DNA from: an uncultured Methanobrevibacter sp.
GTDB taxonomy: Archaea; Methanobacteriota; Methanobacteria; Methanobacteriales; Methanobacteriaceae
Length of the DNA stretch: 22,577 bases
Direction of reading: 5' to 3'
Assembly (NCBI RefSeq): GCF_900314695.1
Contig: NZ_OMWD01000032.1
Span: forward strand, 1 to 22,577
The translations under genes and the position numbers were made by a program. Below are positions 15,649 through 22,577 of this stretch, in pieces (within the stretch, counting starts at the first letter, position 1; every line of letters starts with the position of its first letter). The notes under the pieces were generated by a model. It had not been told where the DNA came from. It was given only the letters and a program-made list of their open reading frames with translations, and did not search any database.

Positions 15649-16612
15649 CCCAGTACAATTTATCGTGAGAAACAGTACCGTTTAAGATACCAATATCCAC
15701 TTCTAATTTTTGGAATGCATCCACATCTGCTTTGAAAGCATTATCAATACCAGAAATGAATGGGAAACTTTGTAGGGAATTTGCTTCTAAATGAGCATCT
15801 GAAACAATATCTTCAGGTAAAAGTTTTACAACTTCAGAAGAATTACCTGCGGCTACTTTATCATTAATGAATTTAGTAGCATTTTTATGGATATCTACAA
15901 TATCTTTAGCTTTGTCTTCATGGTTTTTAATGAAATCATCTGATGCGACAACTACACAACATGGGTGATTTGGTAAAATTCCAGAAGAGTTTTCCAAAAC
16001 AACATTACTAGTATCGTTTGCTGCAATACTTACATAAGGTTGGAAAGTAATAATACCGTCAATCTGTTTGGTTTTTAAAGCATCATTCATTGAAGGCACT
16101 TTCATAGCGGAAATGTTTAAATCATTTGTTGATAATCCATTCTTTTTTAAGTAGTATGAAAGTAAAACATGCTGAATTGAAGCTTCACCAGGAGTTGCAA
16201 TTGATTTACCTTTCAAATCAGCTGCAGAATTAATTCCAGAATCTTTAGTTACAACAATTCCACTACCTTCAGTTTGAGCAGAGGAAATCACTTTAACAGG
16301 AACTCCTTTTGAAACAGAAGATAAAACAGGAGCAATTCCTACATATCCAACATCGACTTCACCACTAGCCATAGCGGTCATCAAGTCTCCACCATTATTA
16401 AACTGAACAAGTTCAGTAGTAATATTCTTATCAGCATATAAACCTTGTTTATCAGCGACGAACAATGCTGCGTCGTGGTCTGAAGGTAAATATCCTATCT
16501 TTACAGTGTTGTCTCCTCCCCCTAAGAAGTCGAAAAGACCTGCACTAGCTGAACCCATTACCAAAAATGCAGCAAGTGCCAACACTAAAACAAAAGTTAT
16601 CTTTTTATTCAT
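15641..16612 (-). CDS. ABC transporter substrate-binding protein, NitT/TauT (SsuA-like) type
   Basis: A 323-residue secreted binding protein. The signal peptide is MNKKITFVLVLALAAFLVMGSASA followed by Gly, with no lipobox cysteine, so it is probably free or held by other means at the cell surface. The mature part shows VKIGYLPSDHDAALFVADKQGLYADKN, GGDLMTAMASGEVDVGYVGIAPVLSSV and LKGKSIATPG, the pattern of proteins binding nitrate, sulfonates, taurine or thiamine precursors. The ligand is not readable. No permease or ATPase gene is adjacent, which is unusual. ATG 16612 has GGTGA five bases upstream; the frame also allows GTG 16621, which is part of that ribosome binding site. The promoter carries the 17-bp element shared with the amidotransferase operon. 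Confidence 0.9.
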   Translation of the reverse strand: MNKKITFVLVLALAAFLVMGSASAGLFDFLGGGDNTVKIGYLPSDHDAALFVADKQGLYADKNITTELVQFNNGGDLMTAMASGEVDVGYVGIAPVLSSVSKGVPVKVISSAQTEGSGIVVTKDSGINSAADLKGKSIATPGEASIQHVLLSYYLKKNGLSTNDLNISAMKVPSMNDALKTKQIDGIITFQPYVSIAANDTSNVVLENSSGILPNHPCCVVVASDDFIKNHEDKAKDIVDIHKNATKFINDKVAAGNSSEVVKLLPEDIVSDAHLEANSLQSFPFISGIDNAFKADVDAFQKLEVDIGILNGTVSHDKLYWEA

Positions 16613-16685
16613 TATATTCACCGAATTAATTTAAATTAATTACAATTATTAATTATTATAAATATCCTATAAATATATGCTTAAT

Positions 16686-16702
16686 TAACAATTGTTATAT
16701 TT
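16686..16702. promoter_or_regulatory. Shared operator-like element in the binding-protein promoter
   Basis: TAACAATTGTTATATTT, identical over 17 bases to 21549-21565. The core TAACAATTGTTA is a perfect palindrome. Two TATA-like boxes flank it (minus-strand ATATTTATATAACA at 16731-16744 and GCATATATTT at 16671-16680), so it lies either just past one start site or just upstream of the other TATA box. Confidence 0.6.
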
Positions 16703-16771
16703 GAATCCCCATAATACTATAAATTATAAATGTTATATAAATATTTTGAAAAAATTTTACGAAAAAACAAA

Positions 16772-16972
16772 TTATCCTCCATAAATTATTTGAATCAACT
16801 GAATTGTATCACCATCATTAATCACACTTTCCTCAACAGCAATTTCACCATTCTGCTTTGCAACAATCGTTTGGCTGGATACGCTCAAATCATCAAACAA
16901 ATTTTTTATAGAATAATTATCATTTAAATTTCTTTCCTCATCAATATCATTGAATTTTAAATTAAACTTCAT
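16772..16972 (-). CDS. ThiS/MoaD-like ubiquitin-fold sulfur carrier protein
   Basis: A 66-residue beta-grasp protein ending in Ile-Tyr-Gly-Gly. The second half, VAKQNGEIAVEESVINDGDTIQLIQI, has the ThiS/MoaD pattern (conserved NG, then DGD before the last strand). The C-terminal Gly-Gly would be adenylated and thiocarboxylated so that sulfur can be handed on, for example to molybdopterin or another acceptor. The ATG at 16972 is preceded by GAGGTGA; the frame also allows an upstream start at 16993 that lacks such a site. It lies 69 bases after fdhD on the same strand, and an AAATATATTT stretch near 17005-17014 may give it its own promoter. A T-rich stretch follows the stop. Confidence 0.85.
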   Translation of the reverse strand: MKFNLKFNDIDEERNLNDNYSIKNLFDDLSVSSQTIVAKQNGEIAVEESVINDGDTIQLIQIIYGG

Positions 16973-17041
16973 TATTTCACCTCTTCTAATCACATAAAAA
17001 TATATTTAAATGGAGTTTTCACAGCTGCATTATCCGATAAA

Positions 17042-17872
17042 CTATTCCTCAAAATTCACTCTTTCAGGTGCAGTGAAAACCGTAAAACGATTATCCCTTA
17101 CAAAACCTATCATTGTAATGTTACCTGCACGTGCAACATCAATTCCAGAGGATGCTGGAGCAGCATTTGAAATGATTATGGGAATACCTACTCGGATTAC
17201 TTTTATCAGCATGTCCGCAGGCATTCTTCCACTGTATGAAACATAACATTGACTAAAATCATAACCCTCTTTTGCAGCAGCTCCAATGACCTTGTCAACT
17301 GCAACATGACGACTTACATCCTCACGAATTATGATGTTATCCTTATACTTGAGTTGGGCAACATGCACACCTGCTGTTTTTTGCCATATTTTTGCCTCAT
17401 CTGTCAAATGTTCCATGTCTTCAATAATCTGAGTTGCATTAATCTTCAAATCCGAATCATTGCGCTCGATTGTTTTCAACTCTGATCTTATTCCTCCAGC
17501 ATTATCTGAGTTTACCCCCTGATATTCCAGCAATCTGCAAACACATGCATGTTCACAGTTGCCTTTTCTCTCTTGAACAATACCATCCTGTTCCAGGTCT
17601 TCTTCAGGGTCATGGCTCAACTTTGTAGAAATTAGCAGGTTTGTTCCATCTACTGTTATTGACTCGATATCACTATAATCTTTTATTAAACCTTCTCCGA
17701 GACAATATCCTACAGCAAAATCTTTTAAATCTATTGGATAAGTTGAAAACTTGCGGGGAGGCAAATAATCAATAAACAGATAAGTATATTCATCATCAAC
17801 ACTATTTTCCTTAATTGTCTGGTATTCACCATCTTTCCACTGGATTACCTCAGTTTGTCTTAAAAACTCCAT
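17042..17872 (-). CDS. fdhD: FdhD, formate dehydrogenase accessory sulfurtransferase
   Basis: A 276-residue FdhD. In bacteria FdhD carries sulfur from a cysteine desulfurase to the molybdenum or tungsten cofactor of formate dehydrogenase; hydrogenotrophic methanogens that use formate need this enzyme. Family stretches are FAVGYCLGEGLI (52-63), REDVSRHVAVDKVIG, SYSGRMPADMLIKVIRVGIPI, and GFVRDNRFTVFTAPERV at the end. The sulfur-carrying loop is GNCEHACVCR with Cys106, Cys110 and Cys112, a C-X3-C-X-C spacing rather than the CxxC known from E. coli. A GGGGAT site precedes the ATG. It follows gshA by 38 T-rich bases on the same strand, so it may share that transcript. No formate dehydrogenase gene is in the window. 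Confidence 0.92.
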   Translation of the reverse strand: MEFLRQTEVIQWKDGEYQTIKENSVDDEYTYLFIDYLPPRKFSTYPIDLKDFAVGYCLGEGLIKDYSDIESITVDGTNLLISTKLSHDPEEDLEQDGIVQERKGNCEHACVCRLLEYQGVNSDNAGGIRSELKTIERNDSDLKINATQIIEDMEHLTDEAKIWQKTAGVHVAQLKYKDNIIIREDVSRHVAVDKVIGAAAKEGYDFSQCYVSYSGRMPADMLIKVIRVGIPIIISNAAPASSGIDVARAGNITMIGFVRDNRFTVFTAPERVNFEE

Positions 17873-17910
17873 AATATCCCCATCATTATAAATTAAATTA
17901 AAAATAAAAA

Positions 17911-19299
17911 TTATTTGCCTGCCAATGCTACATCGAAATACTTTTTAACTTCATCACAACTGTCAACGTCACAATTTCTCAAATTATCCCTGCTAATTTG
18001 CTTATTATTTTTAGATAACATTATGTGAGTGTTGATGTAACCATGTTGCTCGATTAAACTTAAAAGCATTTTACCATAAGTAAAATCCGGATTTGAAACA
18101 CGATTCATCATTAAATTCAAAGTATCAAACCCATCTATTTTCAATTTATCACACATAACATACATTTCATTTATAATTTCATAAGCCCAATCTTTAAGGG
18201 TTACTTCACAACCGTCCCTCAATAATCTCATTGAATCAACATAACCAGATTCGGCAGTTCTTTCCTCATTGATTTTAGCTTCATTTTGCCAAGCCAGATA
18301 ATCCGATTCATCTTTGACAAGCATATAAATCAAAAACAAATGCAGGAATTTCATATCACGATTTACAATTCCACATTGATAAAACGGATTAATATCCAAT
18401 GTTCTTATTTCAATATATTCTATACCACTGTCCTTTAAGGAATTCAATAAGTCTTTAGGATTTTTTGGTTTTAGTCTAATTTGAGTGTATAACTCTTTTG
18501 CTTCAGACAAATCCCCATTATCAATGAAACTGTTAATATCACCTACGAATTCATTAACAGAATTATAGGAAGGATACAAATCTTTTAAATTTTTATATCC
18601 GCAAGAAGCATTTCTAAATGAAGGACCTTTGGTGGAGTAATAACTGCCGTAATCGTCCTTAGCATCCATCAAGTGAATGCAATCATTTGAAAATGTTTTA
18701 TGAGAACCGATTGAACATCCAGTCAGATAAATAATCAGCCAGCAATATCTCAAATAATTTCTGGCTATCTTTAAGTAAATGTCATCTTTAAAATCCTTAA
18801 AGCTTAAATCATCATTTTCCAGAGAGTATAATTTTTTTAAGAATCTTTCAGAAAACGAAAAGTTAAAATGGACTCCTGAAATCATCTGTTTTTTAACACC
18901 ATATCTGCGGGCGAGATCTTCACGATACTTTTGTGATGATTCACCTTCCTCGGAGTACTGCGCTATTGGAATTTGGTCCCAATACGGCAAAATACATGGA
19001 ATTGACTGAAACCAAAGATACTCATCCCGAGGAAGTGAGGCATTTACCATATCCGACAATAATGAAAAGTTTTCAAATGCATCATCAATAGTGTCAAAGG
19101 TAGGAGTTATTATTTCTATTTGACTTTCAGAAAAATCAGTCGTAATTAAAGGATTTGTAAGTTTATCTCCAAAAACAGCAGGATGAGGTGTTAAAGATAA
19201 TTTGCCATCATCTTTTGCCCTTAAAGATTCCCATTCAATACCAAATGAACCTTCCAAAATTTCATTTGAAGATAATTTAGATAAATTCGCTAAATTCAT
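17911..19299 (-). CDS. gshA: Glutamate-cysteine ligase, bacterial GshA type
   Basis: A 462-residue ligase that would join the gamma-carboxyl of glutamate to cysteine (or a similar amine) using ATP. It follows the E. coli GshA pattern: FGIEWESLR with metal-ligand candidates Glu22 and Glu24, ITTDFSESQIEIITP with Glu62, QSIPCILPYWDQIPIAQY, and QMISGVHFNFSF with His144; the spacing is almost that of E. coli Glu27, Glu29, Glu67 and His150. It is shorter than the E. coli enzyme (about 518) and lacks the ATP-grasp half of bifunctional GshF. No glutathione synthetase is present. The ribosome binding site GGAAGTGATG directly follows the end of the GCS2 gene. A bacterial-type GshA in a methanogen points to gene transfer, by inference. 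Confidence 0.9.
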   Translation of the reverse strand: MNLANLSKLSSNEILEGSFGIEWESLRAKDDGKLSLTPHPAVFGDKLTNPLITTDFSESQIEIITPTFDTIDDAFENFSLLSDMVNASLPRDEYLWFQSIPCILPYWDQIPIAQYSEEGESSQKYREDLARRYGVKKQMISGVHFNFSFSERFLKKLYSLENDDLSFKDFKDDIYLKIARNYLRYCWLIIYLTGCSIGSHKTFSNDCIHLMDAKDDYGSYYSTKGPSFRNASCGYKNLKDLYPSYNSVNEFVGDINSFIDNGDLSEAKELYTQIRLKPKNPKDLLNSLKDSGIEYIEIRTLDINPFYQCGIVNRDMKFLHLFLIYMLVKDESDYLAWQNEAKINEERTAESGYVDSMRLLRDGCEVTLKDWAYEIINEMYVMCDKLKIDGFDTLNLMMNRVSNPDFTYGKMLLSLIEQHGYINTHIMLSKNNKQISRDNLRNCDVDSCDEVKKYFDVALAGK

Positions 19300-19316
19300 T
19301 TCATCACTTCCTTCAT

Positions 19317-20714
19317 CTAAATTACGCTTAATCTACCATAATCATCAATCAATTTCTCGATTTTAACATTATTTTTTATTGAATCAATGATTATCTTTCC
19401 AGGATTTGTATGTTTTTTAATACGATTATATAAAGGATTTAGGAATACTTCTTCACCAATTCCTCTTTCCTTAAGTCCATCTTTTGCCAAATTGACAATT
19501 TCTTTAGATAATGCACACAATTCCTTTTTGTTAAATATCTTTGGAATTTCATCCTGAATCAATAATTTTCTAAGTTCACCTGCAGTATATCCCTTATGAT
19601 ATATTGCAGTATCGTTAGTAATTATATCATCCAATTCATCGAGTTTTCCTTTAAGACCTAAATGAAATGCAGCAACGGACATGGAATCGCGAATTGGTTG
19701 AGTGCAAATACTTCTAAATTCAACTGTACCTCTGAATGTTAAATTAATAAATTTAAATGGCCTTAAATATTTAATGTCACTAATGCAAGGTTTTATTTCA
19801 ATATCCCTATATTCCCCATTGCAATAGATTTCGCCCCTAACATAATCTCTGCTGAAATAGTCCAAAAGATTCATTGAAGGGAAATTGATATATGCTCCGT
19901 CTCTCATGACACAATAGATATTTAAAGACTCAAGATAAGATTGAAGGTCATTTAAATCCTTAAAATCGACATCATACATTCCAATATTATGAGGATTTAC
20001 CCCATGAGTTGAATATTCCCATAATGCATCCCTAAAGCAAGTAATATTATCATTTTGTCCAAATAAAACGGAATTAGAAAATAATAATGCCTTAATCGGT
20101 TCAATTTTAGAAAAGACATTGATTGTTTTTACCAAATCATCCCTGTAAATATCCAATTGAACCTGTGAAGCTGATGAAAACATTCCATATTCAGGGAATC
20201 TGTGAAAATGCATTGGAATGTCTTTATAATTTTTAAAAGATTTTAAATGATGATAAAGCATCAAATATCTTTCAGATGGAATAGGGATATTTTCATTATA
20301 TTTTCTGTATGGATTTATGCCCATTCCAGTTAATGTATGATTATGTTCTTCAAAAGATTCCTTTACAAATGAATAATAGTCACAGAATCTGTCATTGATA
20401 GCAAATAGCTCCTCTTCACGACCCATTGCAAATTCTATATTATTATAAGAACAATCATAGCAAACGATATCATCAGTCTTCGGGTTTTTCAGTGCAAAAA
20501 CATTACCATCATAATCAATACCCTCAGTTTTGAAATCAGAGTATTGATTTTGAAATTTATGAGTAATTTCATGAACTAAATCAAAATCCACTGCTTTTTT
20601 ATCAAGATTAATGATTGGAATTTCAATTTCAACACCAATGAAATCCTTTTTTTGATTAGTTGGCTGTATAAATTCATCATACAATTTGTTTCTAATCTGT
20701 TCCTTATTAATCAT
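19317..20714 (-). CDS. GCS2/EgtA-like glutamate-cysteine ligase family protein
   Basis: A 465-residue member of the GCS2 ligase family (PF04107; plant GSH1 and EgtA group), which shares the glutamine-synthetase-like fold. Visible motifs: FIGVEIEIPI with metal-ligand glutamates 29 and 31 (from this start), YNNIEFAMG, MGINPYRKY, MFSSASQVQLDI (the S-x-x-QVQLD strand of the family) and TVEFRSICTQPIRDS. It would form a gamma-glutamyl amide, but the acceptor is unknown; cysteine is the family default. I chose ATG 20714, which follows GGGGATGGGATT, over ATGs at 20723 and 20729; the overlap with the amidotransferase is then 8 bases. It is followed by gshA after 17 bases. Having two different gamma-glutamyl ligases together is odd. 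Confidence 0.82.
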   Translation of the reverse strand: MINKEQIRNKLYDEFIQPTNQKKDFIGVEIEIPIINLDKKAVDFDLVHEITHKFQNQYSDFKTEGIDYDGNVFALKNPKTDDIVCYDCSYNNIEFAMGREEELFAINDRFCDYYSFVKESFEEHNHTLTGMGINPYRKYNENIPIPSERYLMLYHHLKSFKNYKDIPMHFHRFPEYGMFSSASQVQLDIYRDDLVKTINVFSKIEPIKALLFSNSVLFGQNDNITCFRDALWEYSTHGVNPHNIGMYDVDFKDLNDLQSYLESLNIYCVMRDGAYINFPSMNLLDYFSRDYVRGEIYCNGEYRDIEIKPCISDIKYLRPFKFINLTFRGTVEFRSICTQPIRDSMSVAAFHLGLKGKLDELDDIITNDTAIYHKGYTAGELRKLLIQDEIPKIFNKKELCALSKEIVNLAKDGLKERGIGEEVFLNPLYNRIKKHTNPGKIIIDSIKNNVKIEKLIDDYGRLSVI

Positions 20715-21504
20715 TAATCCCATCCCCATTTAATGAATTTAAAAATTCTCCAATAGCTTTTTCATGCTCTTCGCTCAATATAAATTCGTTTTCATGCTCA
20801 CTACTTTCGAAAATAATATTTCCATCAATCAAACCGAACAGTTTATTTAATTCCACAGGTTTCCAATTCTCATCATCAGTCAGTGGAGTTGATGCAACTA
20901 AAAAGCCCTCTTCATTTTTTAAATAATATAGGGAATTCCTCATATTGGAATGAATATATGTTAAATCCCCATCATAAATCATTAAATTTAACTTATTATT
21001 TTTAGATAAATCTGATATTACTTCTGTTAATATATTAAATCGCTCTTTTATTGTTGATAAGCCACCTTTAGCTTTTTCAAAATCGTTAATTTTATCAATT
21101 ATATATAATAGTATTCGCTCAGAATCAGTATCTCCAGATTCTTGATCAATGTAGTTGTCAAGCGGAGGATAATCGAATATAGTTCCATTATGGATTAACA
21201 TCCAGAATCTGTTATTATCATCCACTTGTGTAAATGGGTGGCAATTGGGAGATATTATCTCACCCACAGTGGCTAATCTGATATGAGCGAATACATTTTT
21301 TCCAACAACAGGATTAGACAATATATTTTTTAAGTGTTGACTACATGTTGCTTTTACAGGTTCTTTATCTATAACAAATTCATTAGAGTGCATATTAGCT
21401 AATCCCCATCCATGCGGATGTTCCTCAGAGTGATTATAAAAACACTGTAGACATTCATTTACTTGCTTTGGCGTATTTGAATTAAAACAAAAAATTTCAC
21501 ACAT
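20707..21504 (-). CDS. Class II glutamine amidotransferase, EgtC/YafJ-like
   Basis: A 265-residue N-terminal-nucleophile amidohydrolase of the GATase_4 type. Cys2 follows the initiator Met and would be the nucleophile. Then come HPHGWGLA (29-36), AHIRLATVG (73-81), CHPF (88-91), HNG (105-107) and GDTDSE (124-129), all typical of the family. There is no synthase domain, so it works alone or with a partner. EgtC, a relative, removes a gamma-glutamyl group in ergothioneine synthesis, and the two downstream gamma-glutamyl ligases make a similar deglutamylation plausible; this is inference. It heads the operon with an AGGAGGAT ribosome binding site, a TATA box at 21571-21580 and an operator-like palindrome at the predicted start site. 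Confidence 0.88.
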   Translation of the reverse strand: MCEIFCFNSNTPKQVNECLQCFYNHSEEHPHGWGLANMHSNEFVIDKEPVKATCSQHLKNILSNPVVGKNVFAHIRLATVGEIISPNCHPFTQVDDNNRFWMLIHNGTIFDYPPLDNYIDQESGDTDSERILLYIIDKINDFEKAKGGLSTIKERFNILTEVISDLSKNNKLNLMIYDGDLTYIHSNMRNSLYYLKNEEGFLVASTPLTDDENWKPVELNKLFGLIDGNIIFESSEHENEFILSEEHEKAIGEFLNSLNGDGIND

Positions 21505-21530
21505 ATATTATCCTCCTATTATTGATTATC

Positions 21531-21565
21531 ACAATAGTTATATTATGATAACAATTGTTATATTT
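21531..21565. promoter_or_regulatory. Tandem operator-like element in the amidotransferase operon promoter
   Basis: ACAATTGTTATATT (21551-21564) is repeated exactly 20 bases away as ACAATAGTTATATT (21531-21544), one base different. ATAACAATTGTTAT (21548-21561) is a perfect 14-bp palindrome. The 17 bases at 21549-21565 recur identically at 16686-16702. The site covers the start expected from the TATA box at 21571-21580, which favours repression. Confidence 0.65.
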
Positions 21566-21570
21566 ATTTT

Positions 21571-21580
21571 AATATATAAA
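21571..21580 (-). promoter_or_regulatory. TATA box of the amidotransferase/glutamate-cysteine ligase operon
   Basis: The minus strand reads TTTATATATT, a good archaeal TATA box. A start about 25 bases downstream falls near 21550, giving a leader of about 45 bases before the ATG at 21504. Confidence 0.55.
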
Positions 21581-21608
21581 GATTTCCTAAAAAAAACATA
21601 TTTTTAGA

Positions 21609-22577
21609 GTCTCTTTCAAAAACTTATGTGATTTGAATTTTCATTAGTTTTTGAGTCTCGAAATTTTATCGTTCTATTTTTTCTTTATTTTTAATTTAAA
21701 AGCAGTAAAATTAATATATAAGGTGGAACTTAAATATTAATATTCCCGTTTTGGTTGTGAAAATATTGAGGATAATCTAATCAGATTGGAAAAAAGAGGT
21801 AAAATTCATTTTGAAAATAGGATTGCCATTTGTCCAAGTTGTAAGTCTCATCACACTATTAAAAATGGAACTTATGAAAGAAAATTAATTTTTTTAAGAA
21901 TTGGAGATCAAATTTGCACTATTCAGAAGTATAAATGTAAAAAATGTGGTAAAGTCTTTTATTCTGATTTATCATCACTTGTTTATCCCAATTCCAATAT
22001 TACATTGCCAGTAATTGACTGTATTGAAAATTTATATCAAATTTATGGAGCAGGACTCCATAAAATCCGATTTAATTTAAAACAACAACATAACATCGAA
22101 ATATCTCATCAAAGCATTGAAAACATCTTATTAAAATCAAAATATGAATTTAACTATGAAAATAGAACTTATTCTGGATATTACTTATTCGACAGTCTTT
22201 GGGTGAAAATTAAAGGTAAATGGAACTATCTTTTAGCATTATTCGATGTTAAATTAAATACTCTTGTTTCTGTCAAATTAGTCAAATCAGAAGATTCTAA
22301 GACCATTTATCAATTTTTACATGAATCCCTAAGAAATCAAGAAAAGATTTCAATTGGAACAGATTTAAAACACGAATATAGGGAAGCAATAGATAAATTA
22401 AAAGTTAAACAACATTTCTGCAAATTTCATGTAAAACAGAACATAAACAAAAGATTTAGAGATTATTTTGACAAAAACCAATTAGAAAAAGAAGAATTCA
22501 ATGAGTTAATTGATTTAAAAAAGCACATTTTTAAAATACTTGATGCAAAAAACTTAAATGATGCTAAAAATCTACGA
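21609..22577 (+). mobile_element. Insertion sequence, left end and most of the transposase, cut by the window edge
   Basis: The element begins with CTCTTTCAAAAACTTA at 21611; 21611-21625 and 21678-21702 are exact inverse copies of 81-95 and 3-27. It holds a transposase reading rightwards. The family is not certain; the zinc ribbon plus DDE transposase and the host make an ISM1-like (ISNCY) element of Methanobrevibacter a reasonable guess. The far terminus and target duplication are outside the window. Confidence 0.8.
21741..22577 (+). CDS. IS transposase (zinc ribbon plus DDE domain), 3' end beyond the window, start unclear
   Basis: The frame is open from 21741 to the window end without a stop. 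A zinc ribbon comes first (CPSCKSHH from 21831, later YKCKKCGKVFYSD), then a helical linker, then the catalytic core: YYLFDSLWVKIKGKWNYLLA with the first Asp at 22191 and ISIGTDLKHEYREAI with the second Asp at 22362; the final Glu would lie outside. There is no in-frame ATG or GTG between the upstream stop (21738-21740) and the first zinc-ribbon cysteine, only TTG at 21786, while a ribosome-binding-like AGGTGGA sits at 21721-21727. The 5' end may thus be damaged by a small frameshift, or a non-standard start is used. Confidence 0.75.

Noticed and set aside
17010..17485. Plus-strand frames over the fdhD gene
   Set aside because: Antisense shadows; fdhD on the minus strand has clear family motifs and a ribosome binding site.
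1..22577. The whole window as a composite transposon between two IS copies
   Set aside because: The segment holds core chromosomal genes (polB2, pheS, hemB, aroC) and the two IS ends are clearly diverged, so joint movement is unlikely.

Overview
The window reads as a piece of chromosome from an AT-rich methanogenic archaeon of the order Methanobacteriales, most likely Methanobrevibacter or a close relative. Four things support this: a separate PolB2 fragment (the split family B DNA polymerase of that order), a homologue of the Methanothermobacter uridine endonuclease Mth212, a DUF2121/connectase protein ligase (known from methanogens), and archaeal TATA-type promoters combined with GGTGA/GGAGG ribosome binding sites. 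No tRNA, rRNA or CRISPR array was found.

Layout. 1-97 is the outer end of an insertion sequence (IS) that runs leftwards out of the window; a second, diverged copy of the same family starts near 21611 and runs rightwards out of the window. Between these inverted IS ends: a small orphan protein (130-474, -); polB2 and a HAD phosphatase (+); the Mth212-like nuclease coupled to pheS (-); an accessory operon of TetR, GNAT, iron-sulfur flavoprotein and possibly a DGC-type zinc protein (7003 to 4550, -) with two perfect operators; a CitG-like gene behind hemB (-); aroC (+); connectase plus a metallo-beta-lactamase-fold hydrolase (-); a fused ADP-forming acyl-CoA synthetase (+); a helical protein with a DUF447 protein (+); an orphan NitT/TauT-type periplasmic binding protein (-); and, reading from 21504 down to 16772, a run of five minus-strand genes: class II glutamine amidotransferase (EgtC/YafJ-like), GCS2/EgtA-like glutamate-cysteine ligase, bacterial-type GshA, FdhD sulfurtransferase and a ThiS/MoaD-like sulfur carrier ending in Gly-Gly.

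That last run is the most interesting part. It joins two unrelated-looking gamma-glutamyl ligases to an N-terminal-nucleophile amidohydrolase, with no glutathione synthetase and no ergothioneine genes, next to two sulfur-transfer proteins. The amidotransferase promoter carries a 17-bp element found identically in front of the solute-binding protein, and a near-copy lies before the acyl-CoA synthetase. I infer a gamma-glutamyl/thiol pathway with its own regulon; the chemistry is not known from the sequence.

Smaller points: three minus-strand genes and one plus-strand gene end in hairpins that contain the stop codon itself and run into a T-tract, and several start codons can be corrected from ribosome binding sites and family N-termini (connectase, hemB, the MBL hydrolase, the binding protein, the ThiS-like protein).
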